Source: Annulohypoxylon bovei var. microspora
Taxonomy: Eukaryota; Ascomycota; Sordariomycetes; Xylariales; Hypoxylaceae
DNA length: 64,000 nucleotides
Direction: 5' to 3'
Assembly: GCA_022836615.1 (NCBI GenBank)
Contig: MU405271.1
Span: forward strand, 1 to 64,000
In this document: positions 1 through 11,320 of the stretch, piece after piece
Layout: every line of letters begins with the position of its first letter
Numbering within the stretch: position 1 is the stretch's first letter
Position numbers and translations under genes: made by a program
Notes under the pieces: generated by a model
Told to the model about the DNA's origin: nothing
The model's input: the letters and a program-made list of their open reading frames with translations, nothing else
The model's database searches: none

Positions 1-304
1 TTAAAAAAATATAAACGAAATTTTTAAATATTAATTTAAATTCGTTAAAATAATTTTAATTTAATTTTATTATTAATTAAAAAATTAAATAAAAAAGCGG
101 TATAAATAAGCATTTAAATATTTAAATGATTTTTAATAATATATATATATATTAAATAAATGTTTATATATATAATGTAAATCGCTTTTAAAAATAATAT
201 ATATAAAACCGATAAATAAATAAAAACATTAAAATGTTTTAATTTTACATTTTATTTTAACGAATTTAAATTAATATTTAAAAATTTCGTTTATATTTTT
301 TTAA
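1..304. repeat. Inverted repeat with perfect 52-bp arms
   Basis: Bases 1-52 are the exact reverse complement of bases 253-304, with a spacer of about 200 bp. The left arm touches the window edge, so the repeat may be longer. Inside the arms the symmetry fades quickly. It could be the terminal repeats of a small non-autonomous element or a fold-back created by nested insertions; no transposase remnant is visible between the arms. Confidence 0.8.
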
Positions 305-1004
305 TTATATTATTTTTTAATTAATTAAATACGTTATATTTTTTTTTTACTTTATTTTATATTACGGCGAATAAGTTTTAAATCGAAATAAAGCTTATAC
401 GACGACGGGACCACGTATTTTATTAACGAAAATATTTAAAATAAAAAGTTAAAAAAAAAAACTACGAAATGATTTTTTTTAAAAAGTTTTTATATATTAA
501 TTTTACGGTTAAAACATTAATTAACCGCTCCGTTAATATATTTTAAAAATAACGGTAATTAAACGCCGTTACATTTTATAAATTCTTAAAGTTTAATTTA
601 AAAATTAATAATTTTTAATTTTATTATTTATTATTTTAAAAAAAACTTTACTTTTTAATTAATTTTTAATCGATTTTTTAATTAATTTTTTAATCGACTT
701 TTTAATTATATAATTAATAATATATTTTTTTAAATAAATAATAATTTATATATTAAAAATATTTATTAATTTTTTTTTAAATTTATATAACCTTTAAATT
801 ACGGTTTAAATCGTGGTTTAAATTACATTTTAAATCGTATATTACGTTTTTTAATAAAAATATTAATATAATATTAATTATAATAAATTAATATACGAAT
901 AATTTAAATATAAAATTATTTAAAATGGATTAAATATAAAGAAATTAATTAATAAATATATTTCGTAAATTTACCGGCTTTTTTTAATTATATAATAATG
1001 GTTT

Positions 1005-1316
1005 TATAATAATTTTTATAAATAATAATAAACTTATGTTATATAAGGTTAAAAATAAAGTTATTTTCATTAATAAAAAAGAAAAAAAAAATAATAACCC
1101 TTCGTTTTTAAGGTTATAATATTTATACTTAAAAATATAAATTAAATTAATTAATATAAAAACCTTTTTTATATATATTTTAATAATTTTTATAACTTAT
1201 TTAAGGTTATTAATAATTTCATTATAAAAACTTACGTTTATTACGTTTATAATTATAATATAAGTTTACATTAATTTTTATTTTAATTAATTTTTTAAAT
1301 CTTTAACTTGTAATAA
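1005..1316 (-). repeat. LTR, 3' copy of the gypsy element
   Basis: It aligns along its whole length to 6357-6670. The differences are dominated by C/T and G/A transitions. For example, the stretch at 1291-1316 differs from 6645-6670 only by transitions. This is the 3' LTR because the element reads on the minus strand. The outer boundary is uncertain by some tens of bases. Confidence 0.75.
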
Positions 1317-1789
1317 TATTCCTTTCCTTTATTTTCTAAGGCTTATAATCGTAAAGGTTTTTTTATTTATTTTATTTTTTACTTTAAATCGTTAATAAAA
1401 TATCTTTAAAACCTCCATATTTTTTAATTTTTTTTAAAACTTTTACATTAATTTTATATAATTTTTTTATTTAATTAATATCATTTTATGTACATTTTAT
1501 CCTTTACGTTTACTTTTTAATCGTAAGATTTCCTTAATAATGTATTTAAGGTTTTCGTTATTTTAATTAATAAAGGGTAATAATTAAATATTATTTTATA
1601 TTTAAAATAATAATAAATTTATAATTACCGGCTTAAATAATTTAATATAAAATTATAATTAAATTTTTATAAATACGTTTAATTTTATTATATAAGGGTT
1701 AATTATTTTAATTACTTTATATTTTACATATAATTAAGAAAAAAAAATTTTTAATTATAATATTATAATGTTTTTTAAATTTAATTAAA

Positions 1790-1925
1790 CTTTATCGTTT
1801 ATTTTATATTTAAAGCTTTTTAATCGGGATTAATTTATTATACGTTTTATACGTTTTTAAATTATAACCATGGTAATTTAAATATATTTATTAACCTTTT
1901 TAATTTTAATTATAAAGTCCATAAC
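1790..1925 (-). pseudogene. Integrase core relic (gypsy)
   Basis: Minus-strand translation from about 1923 gives MDFI followed, about 20 residues later, by a hydrophobic strand and a basic stretch. This matches the start of the gypsy integrase catalytic core, where MDFI precedes a VVVDR-like strand. Several in-frame TAA codons interrupt it. Its position next to the left LTR fits integrase being last in pol. The assignment rests on a short weak match. Confidence 0.5.
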
Positions 1926-3665
1926 CCATTATTTTTTAAATAATTTATTTATGGTTTCATTAACGATTTATTTAATTAAATGTATGTAATATTTATGCGT
2001 TATATAAAAAAGGTTTAACCCGGTTATTATATTTTAATTATTAATTATTATTATCGTTATAAATAACATTTTTAATTAATTAAATTATACATAAATTAAG
2101 AAATATCGTAAATATATTTATATTTTTTAATTCATTTTTTTTATAAATTTATTAATTTTTAAATTAAAAATAATAAATAAACATTATACCACCTTTATTA
2201 ATTTATAAAATTTTATTTAAAATACGTTCATTTAATTATTTTTTTAATTTAATATTACCGCCGTGAAAAAGTTATAATATTTAATATAAATATATATAAA
2301 CCTTATAACACACATTTTAATTTTTATAATATTTATTATTTTTAATAAAACCCATTTTAATAATTAATAAGTAATTACCATTAAATATTAAAAATTTCCT
2401 TTTTTTTTTATTAACATTTTTATTATAAAATTAATAAATAATTTTAAAAAATAACGATCGAAAATAAATAAAAGTTTTAATAACCTTTTTCGTTAAATTC
2501 ATTAAACGTAAATTTAATTATAAATATTATAATTTTTATAAAACTTTTATATATTTTATTTTATAATTAATTAATAAAAAAATTTTAAGGTAATCGTAAT
2601 AATATTATCCTTTTTTAAATAACTTATAATATAAAAATTATAAATATTTTAAATTATAACCGTTTTAAAAAACTTTTAATTTAATATCCACGTTTATTTT
2701 TTAAATAATATAATTTTTTTATTATTTAAATTACATTTAATAATTAAAACCTTATAATCTTTGAAAATTAATAAAAAATAATAATCGTTTTTATTAATAA
2801 CTTTATAAATTATTTTAAAATTTATATTTTTAATAACCTTTTAATTTTATAAAGCTTATAAATTTTTATTATAAAAGACTTTTTTTTTAATAAATATAAT
2901 TATAAAGCTTTAATTTAATGTTACCCCTTTTTTTAACACTTTAATAACATTCGTTAAAAATATTTAAATATTTATTACCATTATTTTTATTAAAAATAAC
3001 CATTTTTATTTAAATAAACATTATATATAATTTATTATTTTTTCGTTTTTTTGGTTTACCGGGATATTTTAATTTCATTTTAATAAAACATTAAGTTATT
3101 TTATTTTTTTATTAACTTAATATTTTATAATAAAATTAAATTTTAATAAAATTTGCTTTTAATATATTTAACGTTTATTTAATTTATAAATAATTATAAA
3201 ATACTTTAAGTTTTTATAATTTATAAAGATTATAAAAAGTTTAACCATTTTTTATAATTCTTTTTATTATATTTTTATTAATTTAATAATTATTAAAAGC
3301 TTTTTATTATATATTTCGTAATTACATTTAATTAATAATAATTTTATTAAATAATAAACCACAAGTTTTAATATTTCATTATAATTTTTTTATAAAAAGC
3401 AAGTTTTTAAAATTTACTTCGAATAATCCGTTTTTAAATACATTTCTTAATTAAGGTTTTAATAAATTAAAATCGATATAATAATAAACAAGTATTTTAA
3501 TTTTTTAAACGCCGCGTTTATTTTTTACCCCCACTTAAAAAAGGTTTTTTTTTTTATTAAAATGGTTAAAAAAATAATTAATTTATTAAACCTTTTAATA
3601 AACATTTTATAAAAGTTTATAAACCTTAAAAAGCTACGAATTTCTTATACGTTCGTAAATAATTT

Positions 3666-4020
3666 TTATTTTTTAATGGTTATAATTTTATTAAAATTTA
3701 CTTTAATCCCTTTTTTTACCGTAACGATAAAACCTAGGTATTTAATTTCTTTTATAATAAAAAAACATTTAAAAAAATTTAATTTTAAATTAATATTATT
3801 AAAGCGTTTTAATACCGTTTTAATTTTATTTATATAATTTTTATAAAACCCATTTAAATAAATTACCACATTATCCACGTATATTAAATAATAATCATTT
3901 AAAAAATTAAATAAAGTTTTATTAATATAACGTTAAAACGCCGTTAACGCCCCGCATAACCCGAAGGATATAATTAATTATTCGAAAACTTTAAATCGGG
4001 TGCGAAAAACGGTTTTTTAT
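3666..4020 (-). pseudogene. Reverse transcriptase relic (gypsy)
   Basis: Minus-strand translation gives SFGLCGA, then RYIN, then the active-site strand IYVDNVVIYLNG (family norm YxDD, here degraded to VDN). About 40 residues later come the conserved FFKCFF and IKYLGFIV segments. The whole run matches the palm and thumb of Ty3/gypsy RT. In-frame TAA codons stand where the family has Trp (before the SFGL motif) and Gln (before RYIN), as expected from RIP of TGG and CAA. The open part is 3666-3878. It is non-functional. Confidence 0.8.
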
Positions 4021-6356
4021 TTATCTTTTTTTTTTATTCGTAACTTATAAAATACGGCTTTAACATTAACCTTAATTAACCACTTAATTTTATAAAAAAA
4101 TTATAAGATTTCTTTAATTAATAATAATAAATAATAATCGCGTATTAAAATAACATTAAAAGCTTTATAATCCATATAAAATTAAAAGCCGTTTTTTAAT
4201 TTTTTTATAAATAATATTAATGCTTTTTTTAATAAATTATTAACCTTAATTTACTTTTTATTTAATAAACTTATTAAGGTTTTTTATAACATTAAGAACT
4301 TTTCTTTTAATATATTATATAAAGGTTTTTATAAAATTTTTTTTTTTTATTTTAATCGTTTTTTTATAAGTTAATTTTAATATTTAACTTTAACTTTAAT
4401 AATAATAACGTTATACTTTTATTATTTAAAAAATCTTTAATTTAATTTTTTAATTTATTAAATAACGCCTTTTAAATTTAATTAATTATGAATTTTTTTT
4501 TTTTAATGTAATATTAATATTTCGCATAATAACATTAAAGATTTAAACGTTTTCGTTATTTTTCTTATATTAACGTTTTTTTTTTAAGTTATAAATATTA
4601 AAAACATATTTCCCATTATATATTTAATTTTTTTAATTTATAAACACTTTATTTTAACATCGTAAAATATTTAAATAATGTTTTAACTTTTTTTATATAT
4701 TATTAAACCGTATTTTTTTAAACTTATTTTAATCGACTTTTTTTTCGTTTTATAAATAACGTCGTTCCATTCCATTTATAATTTTCTTAATATTAAAAAA
4801 AACGTAAAATTTAAAATAACATAACTTTATATTCGTTTTTTTTTATTATTTATATTAATTTCCGTATATATAAACATATTAATTATATAAAATTCCCCAT
4901 TTTTAATTAATTTTAATTCTTTCTTTTAAATAAATATACGTAATAATTTTATTTATTATATAAATCTTTTATTAAATATTAAATATATTAAATATATTAA
5001 ATTTATAAACATATTAATAAACTTTTATTCATTTAATAAGATTTTAATTAAAAAAAAAATATATATATATATTTTATTTAAGGTTTTTTTAATATTTACA
5101 AGTTTTAATATTAACTTTTAAACGTAACTTTATTTAAAAATTACTCGTTTTTTAAACACTTTAATAATTCGTAATTATTTTTAATATTTTAATTACTTTA
5201 AACTTTTATAATAACCATTCATAACGTGCCGTTTCCGTTACCACGATTTAATTAAAATATAATTTAAAATAATAAATAAATTATTATAAAGTATTTTATT
5301 TTCGTATAATAAACACACTTATTTTCTTTTTTAAATTTTTTAAACTTTTAATTTAATTTCCATTATACTTTTAATAAATTATTATTATTTTAACGTAAAT
5401 TATTTGTTTAATTTATTATTATAATTATTATAATAATTAAAATTATATAATTCATTTTACTTATAATTATATTTTCGTTTTTATTAAGTTTTAATTTTTA
5501 TTTTTAAATAATTATTATGTTAATAAAGTTAATAACCTTTTAATTAAATGTTTTTTCGTATTAAATAATTATAAAACGGTTTTTTTTTTTTAATAATCCG
5601 GTGCTTTTTCCATTTTAATTATTACGTCGTTAATTTTAACCACTTATTTATTATAATTTTTTTTATTTAATTTTTTTATTATAAAAACATTCTTTAATTT
5701 ATTATTTAACTTTATATTAATATAATCGATTTTATTTTCCTTTTTTTAATTTAACCCATTAATTAAAATTAATTTATTTTTAAAGTTAATAAAAAAATCA
5801 CCGAAATATTAAAAAGCATTTTAACGCATTTTAATTAAATTTTAATAAATAATTTAAATCGATTATTTATTTTTAAATTTTTTAATTAAAATTTAAATAA
5901 AAGCTTTATTATTATATAATTTATTAAATTTTCCCGTGTTAAACCATTATATTAAACGCTGCCGTTTTTTAATTAAAATTAAAAATATAATTTTTAAACA
6001 TTTATTTTTTTTTAATTTAAAATATATTATATTTTTCGAAATAAAAAAATTTAATATAACCACATATATTAAAAAGTCCTTTTATTCATTAATTTAAATT
6101 AAACATTTATTTTTAATTAAAATTATTTTTTCGGTTTTATAAAACGAATTAAAATTACTTAATAAATTAATTATAAAGTTATTAAAAAAGTTATTAAAAA
6201 ATTTATATATATTTAAATTATATTAATAAAAAACGATAAATATTATAAAATTTTAATCGTTTATTACTTAAAAAATATTTATATATTAAATTATTATTTA
6301 ACGTAATAAACGTTTTTTCGAAAACTTTTATTAATTAAAAAATAATTAATAAAAAT

Positions 6357-6670
6357 ATATAATAATTTTTATAAATAACGATAAATTTATATTATATAAG
6401 GTTAAAAATAAAATTATTTTTATTAATAAAAAAAAAAGAAAAAAGTAATAACTTTTCATTTTTAAAATTATAATATTTATATTTAAAAATATAAATTAAA
6501 TTAATTAACGTAAAAACCTTTTTTATATATATTTTAATAATTTTTATAATTTATTTAAAATTATTAATAATTTTATTATAAAAACTTACATTTATCACGT
6601 TTATAATTATAATGTAAATTCGCATTAATTTTTATTTTAATTAATTTTCCGGGTTTTTAATTCGTAATAA
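6357..6670 (-). repeat. LTR, 5' copy of the gypsy element
   Basis: It is the direct-repeat partner of 1005-1316 at a constant offset of about 5353. On the minus strand it would have carried the promoter of the element. No promoter motif survives that I can identify. Confidence 0.75.
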
Positions 6671-6996
6671 ATTTTTATAAAAAAAAATTTTATAAAAAAA
6701 ATAATAATCGTAATATTAATTTAAATTAATTTTTATATACGTTAAATTAATTAAAAAAGTTTTAAAAATAATTATAAAATTTATATAAAATATAATATAT
6801 TTAATTTTATTATTTTAAAAAATGTTATATAAATTATAATAATATTACGATTAAAAATATTATTAAATTTTTTTAAAAAATTTCGATTTTAAATATATAT
6901 TTTAACGTTAAATTTTTTTACGTAAAAAAATAATCGTGGGTATTATTAATATACGAATTTTTTTAAACTTATTTACCGTAGCGATAACATACCATT

Positions 6997-7183
6997 TATA
7001 AAAATGATTTTAAATTTCGTAAAATTTATACATATATAAAAATAATTATTATTAAGAAAAAAAGTTCTTAAATTTAAAATCATTTTTAAATTAAAAATGA
7101 TTCTTAAATTAAAAACCTTTTTTTTTAATAATAATTGTTTTTATGCATGTATAAATTTTACGAAATTTAAAATTATTTTTTAT
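6997..7183. repeat. Near-perfect palindrome, about 90-bp arms
   Basis: Bases about 6997-7088 are inverted as about 7092-7183 with almost no loop, centred near 7090. Many mismatches are transitions, plus small slips. The open frame at 7097-7279 lies inside this palindrome and the next hairpin and is not a gene. Outside the arms, the sequence around 6984-6999 is again found inverted near 7415-7428, so a larger degenerate fold-back may enclose the whole. Confidence 0.75.
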
Positions 7184-7187
7184 TATA

Positions 7188-7235
7188 AACTTCGTCACCG
7201 TTTTTATTATAATAATAAAAACGGTGACGAGGTTT
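7188..7235. repeat. Hairpin with 20-bp arms
   Basis: The arm containing CGTCACCGTTTTTA is followed, after about 9 bases, by its reverse complement TAAAAACGGTGACG. There is one mismatch over about 20 bp. It is one of the few C/G-rich motifs left in the block and abuts the preceding palindrome. Confidence 0.8.
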
Positions 7236-7243
7236 ACGAATTT

Positions 7244-7394
7244 ATAATTTACGATATAATTTATAATATAATTTATTAAATAAATACGATATAATTTACG
7301 ATATAATTTATAATATAATTTATAATATAATTTATAATATAATTTATAATATAATTTATAATATAATTTATAATATAATTTATAATATAATTTA
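7244..7394. repeat. 12-bp AT minisatellite
   Basis: The tandem unit TAATATAATTTA is repeated about eleven to twelve times. The first copies have ACGATATAATTT variants, and the array becomes almost perfect from about 7300 onward. Confidence 0.85.
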
Positions 7395-7458
7395 CGCGTT
7401 TATAATATTATACGAATAAATGGTATACGAGTGGGTGGTGTACGAATGGATGGTATAT

Positions 7459-7461
7459 ATA

Positions 7462-7515
<54 letters not shown>
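7459..7515. repeat. AAAT microsatellite
   Basis: An uninterrupted (AAAT)n run of about 14 units. It is followed by degenerate copies mixed with GTGGGTA and AAAAAATG motifs up to about 7680. Confidence 0.9.
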
Positions 7516-7516
<1 letters not shown>

Positions 7517-7757
7517 GTAAGTGGGTAAATAACTTAAGTGGGTAGGTAAAAAAAATGAATAAGAAAAAAAAATGTGTATAAATAAATGGGTGGGTAAGAA
7601 AAATGGATGAAAAAAAAAAATGTATGTAAATAAATAAATAAATAAATAAGTAAATAAGTGGGTAGGCGGTGTATATTTTATTAAGCGGTGAAGGTATCGT
7701 AGGTAAAAAAGTAAGGTACGAAATTTTAAATAAGTGGTGTACGAGGTTTTAAATTCG

Positions 7758-8022
7758 AGGAATGATTTTCACGATATTAAGTAATTGAAATCATTTAAAT
7801 TCGAAATATGATTCTTACGATATTAAGTAAGTAAAATAAAAAATGATTTTAACGATATTAAATAATTAAAATCATTTAAATTCGAGAAATGATTTTCATG
7901 ATATTAAATAAATAATTCGAAAAATAATTTTCACGATATTAAATAATTAAAATCATTTAAATTTAAGAAATGATTTTCACGATATTAAGTAAATAATTCG
8001 AAAAATAATTCTCACGATATTT
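7758..8022. repeat. Tandem repeat, about 80-bp higher-order unit
   Basis: Two related subunits alternate about three and a half times. One (about 46 bp) is built on ATGATTTTCACGATATTA and ends in AATCATTTAAATTC. A shorter one (about 35 bp) ends in AATAATTCGA. The core ACGATATTAA(A/G)TAA recurs in every copy. The array sits immediately inside the right border of the AT-rich block. Confidence 0.75.
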
Positions 8023-8279
8023 TAAAAATAATTAAAATAATTTAAAAATAATTATTTTAAAAAAAAAAGGTTTTTTAAAAAAGAATGATTTTAAAGAAAT
8101 TATAAAAATAAAAATAATTTTTAAAATAATTTCAACGTTTAAAAATAATTTTTAAAAACGATTAATTACACGAATGTACCTTCCTACCAAATTTGTATGG
8201 TAAGGTACTTAAATCGAAACGAAATATTTTATTATAAAAAATAATTATTTAATAAAAATAATTCCCAAAACACCCCCTT

Positions 8280-8588
8280 TCCCGCTACGGTATATTCAAA
8301 TTATAATTCGAAGAACGTTATGCTTTAGCCTTACAAATATATTGACATGGATTAAGATATGGATTATGGCCGCTAAGGCCATGTGGCTGAAGCAGGCGCG
8401 GGCGGGCGCAGCCCGCTCGTTCTTCGAATTGTGGGCTGAACTCGTTGAGATAACTTACATCTGTAGGCTCTGTTTTATCTCATTTGGAAGCCTACTTTCA
8501 GCTATTCAAAACAGAAGTGAAAAACGCTTCGCTTTCCAGAAATACAAGTTAATAATACATCAATATCTCAATTAACTTTTACGCCAAT
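8280..8588. other. Boundary segment, not RIP-mutated, unassigned
   Basis: This short stretch follows the AT block with an abrupt rise in G+C. It contains a 13-bp inverted repeat, AATTCGAAGAACG at 8305-8317 and its complement at 8418-8430, enclosing a GC-rich part with further small palindromes (ATGGCC-GCTAA-GGCCAT). An open frame at 8342-8575 has no recognisable domain and I do not call it a gene. The segment could be a fragment of a repeat that inserted after RIP, or simply the 3' flank of the next gene. Confidence 0.45.
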
Positions 8589-10392
8589 CTAAGCTGCATT
8601 GACGAGCTCCCGGAGCCTCTTTTCGATGATATCGCGCCCCTCGTGTGTATTCCAGACTTGATGTGGCGCCTCGTTGACGATGTCCCAGTGTTGTAACTTT
8701 TGTGTGAGATGGCTGAGGTCCCTCTGCTTATCTTCCCACCCACTGTCTTCCCGGATCTTAACTCCGGAGCTGATTATATTCAGCGGAACATCCGGGTTTT
8801 GAATAGCAGTGCTGCTGGCTAAATCCCGCTTCGATAATGTGTCGGCTACCAGATTCTCTTGCAGCTTCGCGAATATGAATTTCCCGGTTTGATATGCAGA
8901 TTGCCCCCACACTCGGTCTTCTTTAGTTCGGCCGTGAAAGAGAGATCCCGGAATGCGGTCAAGACCAAGGGGCGAAATTATCCCCCGGATCCAAAGCGAG
9001 AAGCCTCGTCCTGAGGAGCCAACATCATCAAGGTAGTCCTCATGGAGTGGGTCAATAAGAAGAAGCCCCTTTACGTCTTTACCATAGCGCGCAGAGAGGA
9101 TTCGTGAATAGATGGAGCCAATGCCAGCACTCGCAAGAACTATTCAACTTGTTAGTTACAGATGTTAAACGATGCTGTAGACGCCATCTTACCCCAAGGC
9201 CCAGCTTCTCCAGCCCTTGTCAATGCTTCGCTGACAGCTTCCACCGCCATTCCGGCAGACAGGGGAGACGGTGCAGTATCACTCTATTACACATTAGTAG
9301 GTATATTCCAATATCAGCTCAGCCCAACTCGACTTACCCATGCAAGTCCAGGGCGATCAACGAAGCAGTACCGACTTATCGACCCGTTTTTGATCGCAGT
9401 ATTAGCAAACTGCCACAGACCGTCCTCTACCGTACCTTCTCCGCCCTCGAATAACACAGTAGGTAGTCTCGCTCCCTTTGAATCTGTGTGGTTCCCGTGG
9501 CAATAAACGTGGATGGTGTATTTGTCTCCGTCTACCCAGTATAGCTTGCCTGGTGGTGCCAACCCAGCATCAAGGGCACGAAGAATCAGGGTACAAAACG
9601 TTAATAAAACAACGAGGGTGAGTACGACCATCAAGATGATAGATATCAGAACGGCAGTCCACTCGCCCAATGTGCGACGTGTTTCAGCCCGACCGGTAAG
9701 TCGTTCTTCCTCTTCGGTCTTTCCCCATGCGACTAGACGATCGGTGAGTAAAGTCCATACAGCCACCAGAAACGCCCCTAGACGACACCGTTAGTCTTTG
9801 CGATAATTACAAGTCTCCGGTATATCGACTTACATAAAACGCTGACCATTCCCACCCAGCCTTCTTCATGTCTTGTCTTCTCCACTGAGATTAACAAAAC
9901 AACATCTACTAGCAATAACCCACCCATAACTATACTCAGTATCCGAACCGCCTTTGAAGGAATGGCGAAGAATACGAGAGTGAAAAGTAGATTTGCAAGT
10001 GATAAACTGGTATAGCTGAAGGAGAAAAAGCCCGATCCTCGCGTATGGAATCCAGGGGGCGTAATGAACGTCGAGACCAGTAAAATGGTCCACCATACGA
10101 AGGTAAGTATCGTGAAGAGGATAGTAAGATATCTGACGATTCGCACACTCCAGAGATTATACGGCGAAACCTATAATATGTCTATGTATGAGCATCATGC
10201 ATACAGTCAACAGCTAGTGAGAACACTTACTGCTGGGTCATCTGGGCTCAAATAATTCGTGCTCTCAACCCGGTTTGGCAACAAGCGAGTATGTTCATTT
10301 GGCGCATCTTGTCCCTCCCGTTCCTCCCGGTCTAGCGAATCCCGCGGGCTATCATTATGCGTCTCGGGCCCTCCTTTCCAGAGCTTATTCAT
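8589..10392 (-). CDS. Membrane-anchored alpha/beta hydrolase
   Basis: There are five exons on the minus strand: 10392-10231, 10170-9834, 9777-9338, 9283-9193 and 9139-8589. They give 526 aa, with GTAAGT/GTAAGA donors and the frame kept across all junctions. Residues about 68-234 hold five hydrophobic segments (about 68-90, 103-125, 128-150, 159-180, 206-234). A hydrolase domain fills the rest. The probable nucleophile elbow is LASAG (Ser about 347), right after the last intron, so the first Gly of the classic GxSxG is Leu here. LLLIDP supplies an acid and APHQVW the likely His. It belongs to a polytopic fungal hydrolase family often labelled mitochondrial integral membrane protein; substrate and membrane are unknown. 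An upstream ATG-less extension to 10428 is possible; ATG at 10392 is the first true start. Confidence 0.85.
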
Positions 10393-11320
10393 CTTGAATA
10401 TTTTCTCGGTGAGGCCTATTACGAACACAGATAGACAAAGGATTATAAGTAAAAGATCTACCTAGGTAGGTAGATATGGGCAAAGCGACTTGTCGCAACT
10501 CTTGGGTGGAATTGATAGCTATGGGAATAATAGCAAAAGTAAAAAGCGTACTACGCTTTTTTTATCTTCAATGGATAAATATTTAGCTAGATATGCTTTC
10601 GCTCGTGACACCAGGAGAGTTTGCCCCGGCTGGTCGAACCACGCTGAATGAGCCCATAGATACCTACGTCATTGACTTTAGCTCTATTAGTTCTCCAGGT
10701 TGGCCCCGCATAGAACTCGATATGAGCTGAGAGTCTGCGCCACGAGTACCTAGAACGACTTGAACTAAGACAACAATGAGCTCAATATAACACCGGGCTC
10801 TGTTAGCTTTGATAATTCCGGTCACCTGGACCTCGAATAAATTGCTTATATATTTTCTGTATCTCTTTATAGTATCATTAACTAGCCAAGTATGTGTAAA
10901 AGGTTGCTCAGTTGGGGTTAAGGGGGGACTTCGTAGACTTCTCCAAATTCTCCAATTCTTCCCCCCCTCATCCTAAATCTCGATCCTTCGTTACCATACG
11001 ACGGTTTTAGATCGTAGAATTCATCTTTCCAGTATTTCGTTTTTGCACTTGGTCAAATATGTAAAGCGAACTGTCTACAAATGCTTGGACGACGACTCAT
11101 AAGATGTGTGTAGTCTAAACCGAAAATATCATCCTCGCGAGCATTAATGAGCATTATCTATTTAGTCTATTTGTCTCAATTCTTCCACCAAAATCCTGTC
11201 TAGATTCTATGTATGATGTTGAGAGCTCCTATTTGGAATTTGGCAGATTGGCAAAAAGCGCAATTAAACGTCAAGCTAGAGGACATAAAGTCCTACAATG
11301 ATATGCTCTTGTATCCCCGG
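10393..11320. other. Intergenic: promoter of hydrolase and 3' flank of orphan
   Basis: No coding signal. It contains the palindromic motif TACCTAGGTA at 10459-10468, which recurs in other intergenic regions of the window, and a C/T-rich stretch near 10950-10975. A plus-strand open frame at 11213-11431 overlaps the next gene and shows no domain. Confidence 0.6.

Larger units (their letters stand above)
1005..6670 (-). mobile_element. Dead Ty3/gypsy LTR retrotransposon
   Basis: A direct repeat pair about 5.35 kb apart (about 1005-1316 and 6357-6670) flanks degenerate minus-strand reverse transcriptase (about 3666-4020) and integrase (about 1790-1925) sequence. Read on the minus strand the order is LTR, (gag region, unrecognisable), RT, integrase, LTR, which is the Ty3/gypsy order. 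Every domain is interrupted by stops of the kind RIP makes. The PBS, polypurine tract and target-site duplication could not be identified in such AT-rich sequence, so the outer ends are approximate. Confidence 0.8.
1..8270. other. RIP-degraded AT-rich isochore
   Basis: The block is overwhelmingly A+T and has no intact gene. The remaining C and G residues sit largely in CpG (acg, tcg, ccg), as expected when RIP converts C to T in CpA context and its complement. Retrotransposon remnants inside it carry stop codons at positions where Gln or Trp codons are expected. Apart from the repeats and the dead element listed separately, I see nothing in 305-1004 or 6671-6970. Normal composition resumes at about 8270. 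Confidence 0.9.

Noticed and set aside
7097..7279. 60-codon open frame in the AT block
   Set aside because: It lies across one arm of a palindrome, a hairpin and the start of a minisatellite; its composition is Asn/Tyr/Phe/Lys-rich as expected from AT-rich DNA.
7244..8022. Possible CRISPR array
   Set aside because: Repeats are contiguous or alternate without unique spacers, and the host is a fungus.
8342..8575. 77-codon open frame at the isochore border
   Set aside because: No domain, no splice signals, and it contains small palindromes; kept only as an unassigned boundary segment.
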